In this document: in pieces, positions 8,075-16,219 of the stretch
Numbering within the stretch: position 1 is the stretch's first letter
Layout: each line of letters starts with the position of its first letter
Assembly (NCBI GenBank): GCA_964580105.1
Contig: CAZOJJ010000003.1
Coordinates: 41,138 to 105,137, forward strand
Source of the DNA: CAZOJJ01 sp964580105
GTDB taxonomy: Bacteria; Bacteroidota; Rhodothermia; Rhodothermales; Rubricoccaceae
Reading direction: 5' to 3'
DNA: 64,000 nt
Program-made: the position numbers and the translations under genes
Notes under the pieces: generated by a model
The model's input: the letters and a program-made list of their open reading frames with translations, nothing else
Database searches by the model: none
What the model was told of the DNA's origin: nothing

Positions 8075-9748
8075 ATGGCCGAGCTCTTCACCCTCACCAC
8101 GCCCGACGTGCGCCTCGTCTGGAGCGGCCGGCGCGGTAGACCCGCACGGCCGGGCGGCCTGCTCGTCGAAGCACTGGCGGGGGAGGTATTCGTTACCGTG
8201 GAGGGGAGGGCCGTCAGTGGGGAGGCGCCTCTCGCGCTGACCGAGGAGACGGCCTACCCGGTGTGGCTCCAGAGCCGGACCGACCAGCCCGTCGCCCTCC
8301 GGCACCGCGACCCGGCCGCGGTCCAGGGGCTGACGGCGAGCGACGGCGGGCGGACGGTTCACGGCGTCGTCCGTTTCGGCGCGACGGCCGGGATGAGCCG
8401 GTTCGTCGTGGAGATCGGCGGGCGTCCCGAACTCGCCTTCCGGGTCGCCGTTGTCCCTACCAAGGTGACGACGGCCGACCTGGAGGCGATGCAGGCCGAG
8501 GTCGAGGCGGACCTCGCCGGTCTGGCGCTGGCGTACTTCGGCGCCGCGGATCAGGAGGTCGGGCCCGCCTCCGCTCGGTACGTGTCGCGCCCCGTCTGGC
8601 TCACGCACCTGCGTACGGCCGTGGCGGATCTGGAACGGGCGCTGCACGCCGTCGCCCGGCATCCGCGTGAAGGGCTGGAGCGGCCCGAGGGGCTGGTGCG
8701 CGTCGAACGGCTCGCCCGCCCGGATGCTGCCGCCGTGCGTGCCATCGCCCGGGGTGCGGGGACGGGGCCGGTGCAAACGCGGTCCCTCCCGGTGCGTGCG
8801 CGGGTTCCTGCGCGCCCGGTCGGGCGTACGCTCGACGTGCCGGAGCACCGGTGGCTCCGGGCGCGTGTCGAGGGGGCCCTTCGCCGGCTCGGCCGCATCC
8901 GGCGGGAAGAGGCGACGCTGCCGGACGGCCCGCGCCGACGGGCCGTCCGGGTGGAACTGGACGACCTCGACGGACGCCTGCGGCGGCTCGCCAAGCGGGT
9001 TCCGCTCGCCGAGGCGAGCCCGGACGCCCTGCCGGCGCCCGTGCCCCTCGCCCTGCGGACGGCGCCAGGGTACGCCGAGGCCTACTTCGCCCTCCAGCGC
9101 CTCGGCCTCGGGCTGGCCCTCGCCGAGGCCGGCGCCCTCGCGACGCCGCGCGACCTGGCCGGCCTCTACGAGACGTGGTGCTACCTCACGCTGGCCCGCA
9201 CGCTCGCCTCGCTGCGGGGCGTGCCACTCACACCACGCGACGTGTTCACCACGACGGCGCGCGGCGTGCAGCTCCGGCTGCGGCGGGGACGGTCGCACGG
9301 GCTCACGTTTCGCACGGGCGACGGCCGCGTCCACCTCGCCTACGAGCCGCGCTTCGGCGGGCCGCCGGGGCTGCTGGCCCAGCGGCCGGACTTCCTGCTC
9401 ACGGTCGCGAAGCGGGGACAGGCCCCGAGGCTGTACGTCCTCGACGCCAAGTACCGCCGCGATGATGCGACGCCGTACCGGCGGCGCCACGGGGCGCCCG
9501 GCCCACCCGAGGACGCCCTCGGCGACCTCCACCGCTACCGGGACGCCATCGTGACGACCGGCCCCGGTGGCATCCGGCGTCCGGTCGAAGCGGCGGTGGC
9601 CCTCTACCCCTACCGCGAGGACGAGCCGGAGGCGTTCGCCCGCAGCCGGCTGTGGACCAGCCTCGGGCAGATCGGCGTCGGGGCGATCCCGCTCCTCCCG
9701 GAGGCGACGGGGTACCTGGAGCGATGGCTCCGAGGCGTGCTGGGTTAA
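8075..9748 (+). CDS. McrC-like protein: DUF2357 plus PD-(D/E)XK nuclease
   Basis: A 557-residue protein with the layout of the DUF2357/PDDEXK_7 (former DUF524) family, the nuclease arm of McrBC-like systems. The N-terminal and middle parts form the beta and helical DUF2357 region. The C-terminal nuclease has LYETW with Glu366, RPDFLLT with Asp439 and LDAKYR with Asp457-x-Lys459, so the catalytic set is intact. I infer that it acts with the EVE-McrB motor at 4696-6408, in the same orientation but 1.67 kb upstream across two antisense genes. Its start codon lies back to back with the antisense GNAT gene. Its stop overlaps the convergent GDPD gene by 4 nt. Confidence 0.82.
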   Translation: MAELFTLTTPDVRLVWSGRRGRPARPGGLLVEALAGEVFVTVEGRAVSGEAPLALTEETAYPVWLQSRTDQPVALRHRDPAAVQGLTASDGGRTVHGVVRFGATAGMSRFVVEIGGRPELAFRVAVVPTKVTTADLEAMQAEVEADLAGLALAYFGAADQEVGPASARYVSRPVWLTHLRTAVADLERALHAVARHPREGLERPEGLVRVERLARPDAAAVRAIARGAGTGPVQTRSLPVRARVPARPVGRTLDVPEHRWLRARVEGALRRLGRIRREEATLPDGPRRRAVRVELDDLDGRLRRLAKRVPLAEASPDALPAPVPLALRTAPGYAEAYFALQRLGLGLALAEAGALATPRDLAGLYETWCYLTLARTLASLRGVPLTPRDVFTTTARGVQLRLRRGRSHGLTFRTGDGRVHLAYEPRFGGPPGLLAQRPDFLLTVAKRGQAPRLYVLDAKYRRDDATPYRRRHGAPGPPEDALGDLHRYRDAIVTTGPGGIRRPVEAAVALYPYREDEPEAFARSRLWTSLGQIGVGAIPLLPEATGYLERWLRGVLG

Positions 9749-10668
9749 CGCGCCGGGACCGGGCGCGTGGCCCGCGCCGCCGTCGGCACGTTGTCCGTCG
9801 CGAGTACGTCCGCGCCCGCGTCGAGGAGCGGGCGGTAGGCGGCCGGGTTCGCCGCCCCGGCCTCGGCGTCGAGGGGGCCGAAGGTTCCGACCTGCACGCG
9901 GATGCCCGTCTCGTGCAGCCGCCGTACGACCTCGGGATCGACCGTGCCCACGCCCGCGAAGGCGATCAGCCGGCCGGGGTCGACGGGTGCGGCGAGGAGG
10001 GCGTCCGCCTCGGCGGGCGTCGTGGCCGTGGCCGAGTAGACGAAGTCCGGCGCGAGGCGGTAGTAGGCGAGCAGGTCCTCCAGCGTGTAGACGATGACGA
10101 CGGCGCGGTTCTCGGCGTTGGCTTCGCGGACGGCCGCGACGAGTGCCTCGGGCGAGACGTCCTCTTTGACGTCGAGCATCAGCACGGCCCGGCCCTCGGC
10201 CCAGGCGAGGGCCTCGGCCAGCGTCGGGATGCGGAGCGGGACGACCCGCCCCTCGGGGTCCACGAGGCGGAGGCGGCGCAGCTCGGGGAGCGTGTGGGCG
10301 GCCAGGGGGCCGGTGCCCGTGGTGGTCCGGTCGAGCGTTTCGTCATGGAGGAGGACGAGCGCACCGTCGGCGGCGTGGCGCACGTCGCACTCGATGAGGG
10401 CCGGTGCGTAGTTGAGGGCGTGCTCGAACGTGGCGAGGGCGTTCTCGGGGAAGCCCGGTCCCGGCCCGCCCCGGTGGGCGCTGACGAGGACGGGGGCGCC
10501 GGGCTGCCAGCGGAGGTAGGCTGCGAGCGCGTCGGCGTCGGCGAAGGCACGGTAGTGGGTCGAAGAGACCGGGCCGGCCGCCGCCGGCTCCACCTCGAAG
10601 GGCGTGAGAGGGCGCGGTGCTCCGCACCCGGCTACGAGCAGCAGCGCGGCGACGATCCAGCGCTTCAT
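9745..10668 (-). CDS. glycerophosphodiester phosphodiesterase lipoprotein
   Basis: A 307-residue GDPD enzyme with a lipoprotein signal (MKRWIVAALLLVAGC, Cys15). The TIM-barrel catalytic start SAHRGGPGPGFPENALATFE carries the conserved His-Arg and Glu, ECDVR carries the metal ligands, and LLHDETLDRTT contains the second catalytic His. It should hydrolyse glycerophosphodiesters in the periplasm to sn-glycerol-3-phosphate and an alcohol. It is the last gene of a three-gene run, and its ATG overlaps the SufE-like stop as ATGA. A co-functional link with the sulfur genes is not evident. Confidence 0.92.
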   Translation of the reverse strand: MKRWIVAALLLVAGCGAPRPLTPFEVEPAAAGPVSSTHYRAFADADALAAYLRWQPGAPVLVSAHRGGPGPGFPENALATFEHALNYAPALIECDVRHAADGALVLLHDETLDRTTTGTGPLAAHTLPELRRLRLVDPEGRVVPLRIPTLAEALAWAEGRAVLMLDVKEDVSPEALVAAVREANAENRAVVIVYTLEDLLAYYRLAPDFVYSATATTPAEADALLAAPVDPGRLIAFAGVGTVDPEVVRRLHETGIRVQVGTFGPLDAEAGAANPAAYRPLLDAGADVLATDNVPTAARATRPVPAR

Positions 10669-11087
10669 GACGCCGCCTCCGCCACGCTGGCCTTGACCCG
10701 CCGGAGCACGCCCGCGAACCCCTGCTGCCGCTGCATCCCGAGCAGCGCGGCGATGCCGAGTCGGTGCAGCAGATCGTCCGGGAGTGCGGCCACCTCCTCG
10801 GGTGCCGCTCCGTCGTAGGCGTCCATGATCAGGCCCACCAGCGCCCGCTGCGTCGGGGCGTGCTCCGGGATGTCGGCATGGAGCCGCACCCGGCCATCGG
10901 CGACCTCGGCGAAGAGGTACACCTCGGCCTGGCACTCGGGGACGCGGCCGGCGCCCTGCTCCCGGATGCTCCGGTAGTGCTCCGGCAGAGGCGGGAAGCG
11001 CCGCGCAAAGTCCAGCAGCAGTTCCAGGCGCATCGCGGGCGGGACGCTCTGGAAGTCGTCGAGGATCGTGCGGAGCCGGTCCGTCAT
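10665..11087 (-). CDS. sufE: SufE-family sulfur acceptor
   Basis: A 140-residue SufE-like protein. The sulfur-accepting cysteine is Cys52 in GAGRVPECQAEVYL, matching the family pattern around the active cysteine, and the C-terminal LGMQRQQGFAGVLRRVK is typical. SufE receives persulfide from a cysteine desulfurase and passes it to the Fe-S scaffold. No suf cluster gene is present in this window. It is 6 nt downstream of a thiosulfate sulfurtransferase and overlaps the GDPD gene, so the three are probably one transcript. The pairing suggests sulfur handling between the rhodanese and SufE, which is inference. Confidence 0.9.
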   Translation of the reverse strand: MTDRLRTILDDFQSVPPAMRLELLLDFARRFPPLPEHYRSIREQGAGRVPECQAEVYLFAEVADGRVRLHADIPEHAPTQRALVGLIMDAYDGAAPEEVAALPDDLLHRLGIAALLGMQRQQGFAGVLRRVKASVAEAAS

Positions 11088-11093
11088 GGGCGC

Positions 11094-11954
11094 TCAGTCT
11101 TCCGGTTCGCCCTTCTCGATCGGCGCGCCCACGAGGTTGCCCCACTCGGTCCAGGACCCGTCGTAGTTCTTGACGTTTGGGAAGCCAAGCAGGTAGCGGA
11201 GCACGAACCACGTATGGCTGCTCCGCTCCCCGATGCGGCAGTAGGCGATGGTCGGGTCCTTCGGGTCGAGGCCCTGCTCGGTGAGGTAGATCTCCTCCAG
11301 CAGGTCGCGGCTCTTGAAGGTGCCGTCCTCGCGGGCGGCCCGGGCCCAGGGCACGTTGACGGCGCCGGGGATGTGGCCGCCGCGCAGGGCCCCCTCCTGC
11401 GGATAGCCCGCCATGTGCGTCACCTCGCCGATGTACTCCTGCGGGCTGCGCACGTCGATGAGAGGCCGGCCGCGCTCCATCTGGCGGACGACCTCGTCGC
11501 GGAAGGCGCGGATGGAGAGGTCCGGTTCGGCGGCCTCGTAGTCGGTCGAGGCGAAGGCGGGCACCTCGGTGGTGAGCACGCGGCCCTCGGCGATCCACTT
11601 GGCGCGCCCGCCGTTCATGATGCGGCAGTCCGCGTGGCCGAAGAGCTTGAAGACCCAGAAGGCGTAGCAGGCCCACCAGTTGCTCCGGTCGCCGTAGAAG
11701 ATGACGGTGGTGTCGTTGCGGATGCCGTGCGCGGAGCAGAGCCGCGCGAACGACGCGGCGTCGATGTAGTCCCGGATGTCGGGGTCCTGGAGGTCGGTCT
11801 GCCAGTCGATGTGGACGGCGTTGTGGAGGTGGCCGGTGGCGTAGAGGAGGACGTCCTCGTTGGACTCCACGAGGCGGATCGCGTCGGTGTCGGCGAGGTG
11901 CTGCGCGACCCAGTCGGTCGAGACGAGCACCTCGGGGTGGGCGTAGTCAGCCAT
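11094..11954 (-). CDS. thiosulfate sulfurtransferase (two-domain rhodanese)
   Basis: A 286-residue tandem rhodanese. The N-terminal inactive domain (CAT-like HNAVHIDWQTDLQDPD) is followed by an active C-terminal domain with LIDVRSPQEY and the catalytic loop CRIGERS (Cys239). The CR-x-G-x-R/K-S loop predicts thiosulfate rather than mercaptopyruvate preference. It transfers sulfane sulfur to a nucleophile such as cyanide or a protein thiol. There is no signal peptide, so it is cytoplasmic. It is the first gene of a probable operon with SufE and GDPD. Its ATG is preceded by a C/T-rich leader containing CGCTCACTCGCCCATC. Confidence 0.93.
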   Translation of the reverse strand: MADYAHPEVLVSTDWVAQHLADTDAIRLVESNEDVLLYATGHLHNAVHIDWQTDLQDPDIRDYIDAASFARLCSAHGIRNDTTVIFYGDRSNWWACYAFWVFKLFGHADCRIMNGGRAKWIAEGRVLTTEVPAFASTDYEAAEPDLSIRAFRDEVVRQMERGRPLIDVRSPQEYIGEVTHMAGYPQEGALRGGHIPGAVNVPWARAAREDGTFKSRDLLEEIYLTEQGLDPKDPTIAYCRIGERSSHTWFVLRYLLGFPNVKNYDGSWTEWGNLVGAPIEKGEPED

Positions 11955-12080
11955 GATGGGCGAGTGAGCGAGGGGAGAGGAGACGCGGGAGAACCGGCGG
12001 CCGTCGGAGCGGATCCGGCGTGCAGGGCCGCGGGTGGCCGTGCCGGCAGGCGAGAGGGGGATTCCCGAGGCGAGAGCGGC

Positions 12081-12120
12081 TCCGATATAATAGCGTCCGA
12101 AATCATAGCGTCCGAAATCA
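12081..12120. repeat. 15-bp tandem repeat, two exact copies plus one degenerate
   Basis: The unit TAGCGTCCGAAATCA occurs exactly at 12091-12105 and 12106-12120, preceded by a degenerate copy at 12076-12090. It lies between the rhodanese start and the TonB-receptor leader, 130-160 nt upstream of the rhodanese ATG on the other strand. It may contribute to that promoter (the minus strand reads TATGAT in each copy). Confidence 0.75.
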
Positions 12121-12345
12121 TGGCGGTAGCGGCCCTGCGCTCCCCCCGAGGGCGGAGAACGTACTCCGGTGAGCGCCGGCCGGCTGCGCGGAGTTTTCGC
12201 ACCGAGAAGGCCGGACGGAGGCGCAGGGCAGAAATCTGGGGAGTGGTGGCATCAGACGGCCGGGATCCGTAGGTTGGCGGCGAAAACGGATACAGGGGGC
12301 CGGTTTTTGGGCGTGGTATCGGGACGATGGGGATCTCGGATTACC

Positions 12346-12375
12346 TTGACTCCCTCGTTGCCGCCCGGCTATATT
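12346..12375 (+). promoter_or_regulatory. sigma-70-like promoter of the TonB receptor gene
   Basis: TTGACT (12346-12351) and TATATT (12370-12375) are separated by 18 nt. Transcription would begin near 12382 and give a leader of about 365 nt before the receptor ATG. This is the best promoter match in the 794-nt intergenic region; the rest of that region (11955-12345) shows only the 15-bp repeat and no gene. Confidence 0.6.
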
Positions 12376-12438
12376 CGGCCCGCGTGTAACCGTTAACACA
12401 CCGTTAATCTCGCAGGACGCATCGCACTTGTTACCGCT

Positions 12439-12571
12439 CACCCCTGCTCATCCGCTGCCCCCGGTTTCCCGGAAGGCGCGCCTTCCGAGGGGAAGGCGCT
12501 ACCCGGCATCGGTGCGAGCAGGGGCCTCCCCGGTCGGGGAGCGTCCCTTCGAGGGACGGCGAGCAGGGGTG
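12439..12571 (+). ncRNA. structured leader RNA candidate with alternative pairing
   Basis: The 11-nt block at 12439-12449 (CACCCCTGCTC) is perfectly complementary to 12561-12571. Nine of its bases are also complementary to GAGCAGGGG at 12516-12524, so two mutually exclusive folds are possible. Inside lie a 16-nt palindrome (12471-12486), a 6-bp hairpin with a GGTC loop (12526-12541) and a 7-bp hairpin closed around TCG (12542-12558). A further GTCGC/GCGAC hairpin follows at about 12572-12586. It matches no riboswitch class I know: there is no cobalamin-box pattern. The competing helices suggest a regulatory leader for the TonB receptor, but no ligand can be proposed. Confidence 0.4.
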
Positions 12572-12748
12572 TCGCGTCGTGCGACGGAGATCCGGTCCCG
12601 GGGGCACGATTCCCCGGCCAGCACAGTCCGGCCGCTCCATTTCTTCCAGTCTCACACGCGCGTCCCTGACGCATCCCATCGCTAGGCCGCGCCTCTCTCC
12701 AACCCCGCGTGCGGCTGGCTCCACACACCACCATCTCGGAGGTAGCAT

Positions 12749-15700
12749 ATGTTCCGCAAACTGAGTACGTACGTACTCTTCCTGCTGCTAGGCACGCCCC
12801 TCGCGGCGTTGGCGCAGGGTACCGGTACGCTCGCCGGGCGCGTCCTCGACGCGGCAACGGGCGAGGGCCTGCCGGGCGCCAACGTCGTCGTCGAAGGGAC
12901 GCAGCTCGGCGCTGCGACCGACATCGACGGCAACTACCGCATCATCGGCGTTCCCGTCGGTACGTACAACATCACGGCCCGCTTCGTCGGGTACACCCCG
13001 TTCACGAACGAGGGCGTCGACATCAACTCGGGCTACACGCGCGAGCTCAACTTCGAACTGACCGAAGGCATTGAGCTCGGGGAAGTCGTCGTCGAGTACG
13101 AGCGCCCGATCATCCAGAATGACGCCATCGGCGTGCCGCGCGTCGTCACGGGTGAGGACATCGAGAACCTGCCGGTCCGCGGCGTGGCCAGCGTCGCCGC
13201 CATCCAGGCGGGTGTCGTGTCCAACGAGGGGTCGTCCGACCTCTTCGTGCGTGGCGGCCGTGAGCAGGAAGTCTCCTACTACGTCGACGGCGTGAAGGTG
13301 ACCAGCGGCGCCGTGGCCGTCAACCAGCAGGCCATCCAGGAGCAGGAGATGCTCATCGGCACGATCCCGGCCCGCTATGGGGACGCCATGTCCGGCGTGA
13401 TCTCGATCACGACCAAGTCGGGCGGGAACGACTTCTTCGGGTCGGTGGAGGCCATCACCTCCGAAGCGCTCGACGATTACGGCTACAACCTCGGCTCGAT
13501 CTCGATCGGCGGTCCGCTCCTTCCCGGGCGTGCGCGGTTCTTCCTCTCCGCCTCGGGGCAGTACCTCCGGGACGCGAACCCCTACGGGATCCGCACGCTC
13601 CAGCTGGATGAGAGCGCCCTGGCGGCCCTGGAGGCCAACCCGCAGGTGCTCCGCGTGGTCTGCAACGACACGAGCGTGTGCAACGAGGGCGATTTCCAGT
13701 TCGTCAACCTGCCCACGGACCTGGCAGGGGCGGCCTCGGCCGAGCTCCTCGCGAACCCGGCTGCCTTCGGCGTCGCGGTGCCCGAGGGCTTCCGGCTCGC
13801 TTCGGCGACGCCGATCTTCGCGCCCGAGACCTACACGGCGGATCGGTTTACGGAGATCAACGGGAAGGACAACCCGTACCAGGAGCTGTCCTTCAACGGG
13901 AACGTCACGGTCGACCCGGTCCGGACGGTCTCGCTGCGGCTCGGCGGCGTCTACCAGGTCAACAACGGGCGGTCGTACGGCTACACCACGCAGTTCTACA
14001 ACCCCGGTAACTACCGCCTGAACGACGCCCGGACGATGCGCTTCTACGGCACGCTCCGCCAGCGCCTCTCCGACATCGCCTTCTACCAGCTCCAGGCCGA
14101 GTTCCAGAACTACAAGAACGAGGTCTACCCGCAGCGCTTCTCCAGCAACATGGAAGACCTCCTCTTCTACGGGGACATCGACCGCCCGGAGAACGAGGTG
14201 GCCAGGCGCTACCTCCGGCTGAACAACGGGGTCTACGAGCCGCTGGCGCAGGACGGCTCCTTCGGGATCGGCAGCGCCTACGGCATCTTCCAGTTCCCGG
14301 GTGCCGCCACGACCGCCTTCACGAAGCGGGACTACAGCACGTTCCGGGTCTCCGGTAGCGCCACGACGCAGCTCGGCGTCCACCAGGTGGAGTTCGGCGG
14401 GGAGTACGAGCAGCAGAACCGCCGCTTCTTCACCATCACCGCCGGCCAGCTCGCCCGCTTCCACGCCGACGGCCACGCCGAGTCCTCGGCGGCGGGCATC
14501 CCCGAAGGCGGCGTCACCCGCTACGACCAGCTCTCCTTCGAGGCCATGCGGGCCGCCGGCGGCAGCAGCTACACCTACTACGGGTACGACTTCCTCGGCC
14601 TCAACGAGGTGGACGACCAGGACGTGGACGCCTTCGGCGAGGGGACCAACCGCAACGTGGCGCCCTACCAGCCGATCTACTACGCGGGCTACGTCCAGGA
14701 CAAGATCGAGTACCGCGACCTGGTGATCAACCTCGGCCTGCGCGTGGACGTCTTCGACAACAACGCGCTGGTGCTGCGGGACCCGTTCTCGCCGTACCCG
14801 ATCCTGCGGGCGGGTGACCTCGACAACTACGGGGAGTTCTCGCCGTTCGGCATCGGCCAGGACTACGCGGCGTACTTCGCCAACCCGAACGACCCGAGCA
14901 CGGTGGTCGGCTTCCGGGACCTCGACGGCAACTTCTACGACCTCCAGGGCAACGCCACCACGCAGGAGCTGCTCGACGCGGCCGGCCGCGTGCGCGTGAC
15001 CTCGACGCAGGTCAACGCGGACATGTTCACGGAGTACGAGCCGGAGGTGACGGTGATGCCGCGCGTCGGCGTCTCCTTCCCGGTGACCGACCGGGCGCTG
15101 TTCTTCGCCAGCTACAACGTGACGAGCCAGCGGCCCTCGGAAGCGGCCTTCACGCCGTTCTCGGTCTACGACAACCTCTCGATCGGGACCACCTACTCCA
15201 ACGCGAACCTGAAGCCGGAGCAGACGACGCAGTACGAGCTCGGCCTCCGTCAGCGGCTCGGTGAGCGCGCCGCGGTGACCGTCTCCGGCTTCTACCGCAC
15301 GCAGAAGAACAAGATCGCGGTTCGCAACATGAACCAGATCGGTGCGCCGGAGCAGTTCGCCTACAACACGTACCTCAACGTCGACTTCGCCACGGCGAAG
15401 GGCGCCGAGTTCGCCTTCGAGCTCCGCCGGACGAACAACGTGGCGCTCAACGTGAACTACACCCTCTCCTTCTCCGAGGGGACGGGCTCCGATGCCTCGA
15501 CGGCCGGCAACATCGCCTGGCTGAGCGGGACCTACCCGACCGTTCTGGCGCCGACCGACTTCGACCGGCGCCACTCGGCCAACTTCTCGCTCGACTATCG
15601 CCTCGGCGAGGACGAGGGGCCGATGCTCTTCGGTTCGCGGCTGCTCGAGAACTTCGGGGTCAACCTCCTCGGCACGTTCCGCAGCGGGCTCCCCTACAGC

Positions 15701-16117
15701 CCGGTCGCGATCACGGGTGACCTGCGGACCAGCGCGGCGCTCCCGCTGCAGGGCGGCGTCAACGACGCCCGCCTGCCGGCGACGACGCAGCTGGACCTGA
15801 AGGTGGACCGGAACTTCAACCTCGGTTTCGGCGCCCTGAAGGCGTACGTCTGGGTCCAGAACCTGCTCAACACCAAGAACCCGATCAGCGTCTACCGCTT
15901 CACGGGTTCGCCGGAATCGAGCGGCTTCCTGCAGTCGTCCCTCGGCCGGTCGTTCCTGAACTCGGCCCTGGACCGCGAGGCGGCGCTGTTCCACTACCAG
16001 CAGTTCGAGCAAGGGCCCGTCTACACGGGGACCCTGGATGCCATCTCGACCGGTGGCGGAAACGTCTTCTACGCCCCGCCGCGTCGGATCCGCCTCGGCG
16101 TCCTCTTCGACTTCTAG
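12749..16117 (+). CDS. TonB-dependent receptor with carboxypeptidase-regulatory domain
   Basis: A 1122-residue outer-membrane receptor. A signal peptide ends at about residue 22 (LAALAQ). A carboxypeptidase D regulatory-like domain follows at about residues 25-105 (GTLAGRVLDAATGEGLPGANVVVEGT, read in two parts), then the plug (VRGGREQEVSYYVDGVKV) and a long beta-barrel ending in the terminal aromatic RIRLGVLFDF. This is the SusC/RagA-like or Oar-like architecture of the Bacteroidota. A GGAGG Shine-Dalgarno sits 8 nt before ATG. It leads a same-strand series with the secreted protein, PorV-like protein and multiheme cytochrome. Substrate is unknown; no SusD partner follows, which argues against classical glycan uptake. 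Confidence 0.93.
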   Translation: MFRKLSTYVLFLLLGTPLAALAQGTGTLAGRVLDAATGEGLPGANVVVEGTQLGAATDIDGNYRIIGVPVGTYNITARFVGYTPFTNEGVDINSGYTRELNFELTEGIELGEVVVEYERPIIQNDAIGVPRVVTGEDIENLPVRGVASVAAIQAGVVSNEGSSDLFVRGGREQEVSYYVDGVKVTSGAVAVNQQAIQEQEMLIGTIPARYGDAMSGVISITTKSGGNDFFGSVEAITSEALDDYGYNLGSISIGGPLLPGRARFFLSASGQYLRDANPYGIRTLQLDESALAALEANPQVLRVVCNDTSVCNEGDFQFVNLPTDLAGAASAELLANPAAFGVAVPEGFRLASATPIFAPETYTADRFTEINGKDNPYQELSFNGNVTVDPVRTVSLRLGGVYQVNNGRSYGYTTQFYNPGNYRLNDARTMRFYGTLRQRLSDIAFYQLQAEFQNYKNEVYPQRFSSNMEDLLFYGDIDRPENEVARRYLRLNNGVYEPLAQDGSFGIGSAYGIFQFPGAATTAFTKRDYSTFRVSGSATTQLGVHQVEFGGEYEQQNRRFFTITAGQLARFHADGHAESSAAGIPEGGVTRYDQLSFEAMRAAGGSSYTYYGYDFLGLNEVDDQDVDAFGEGTNRNVAPYQPIYYAGYVQDKIEYRDLVINLGLRVDVFDNNALVLRDPFSPYPILRAGDLDNYGEFSPFGIGQDYAAYFANPNDPSTVVGFRDLDGNFYDLQGNATTQELLDAAGRVRVTSTQVNADMFTEYEPEVTVMPRVGVSFPVTDRALFFASYNVTSQRPSEAAFTPFSVYDNLSIGTTYSNANLKPEQTTQYELGLRQRLGERAAVTVSGFYRTQKNKIAVRNMNQIGAPEQFAYNTYLNVDFATAKGAEFAFELRRTNNVALNVNYTLSFSEGTGSDASTAGNIAWLSGTYPTVLAPTDFDRRHSANFSLDYRLGEDEGPMLFGSRLLENFGVNLLGTFRSGLPYSPVAITGDLRTSAALPLQGGVNDARLPATTQLDLKVDRNFNLGFGALKAYVWVQNLLNTKNPISVYRFTGSPESSGFLQSSLGRSFLNSALDREAALFHYQQFEQGPVYTGTLDAISTGGGNVFYAPPRRIRLGVLFDF

Positions 16118-16135
16118 CCTCAACCGATAGCCCGT

Positions 16136-16172
16136 TCCCGGCGGGGCCTGCCTAGCGCGGGCCCCGCCGGGA
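16136..16172 (+). terminator. strong GC hairpin between receptor and secreted-protein genes
   Basis: A perfect 13-bp stem (16136-16148 with 16160-16172) encloses an 11-nt loop. No T-run follows, so it may be a processing or attenuation hairpin that sets the ratio of the two gene products rather than a simple terminator. Confidence 0.6.
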
Positions 16173-16219
16173 GGGCCGGTACTCGAACTATGCCAACTCA
16201 ACCCAAGGAGAGGGTACGC

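Noticed and set aside
11955..12345. Small RNA or gene in the first half of the long intergenic region
   Set aside because: Apart from the 15-bp repeat, I see no conserved fold, no plausible frame and no terminator.
12382..12748. Cobalamin riboswitch before the TonB receptor
   Set aside because: The conserved B12-box and GCCACTG-type elements are not present. The region was kept as an unclassified structured leader.
12788..16201. Very long open frame antisense to the TonB receptor
   Set aside because: It mirrors the GC-rich codon pattern of the receptor gene, has highly biased composition and shows no domain. The sense strand has signal peptide, plug and barrel. The same holds for the frame antisense to uvrB at 2310-4370.
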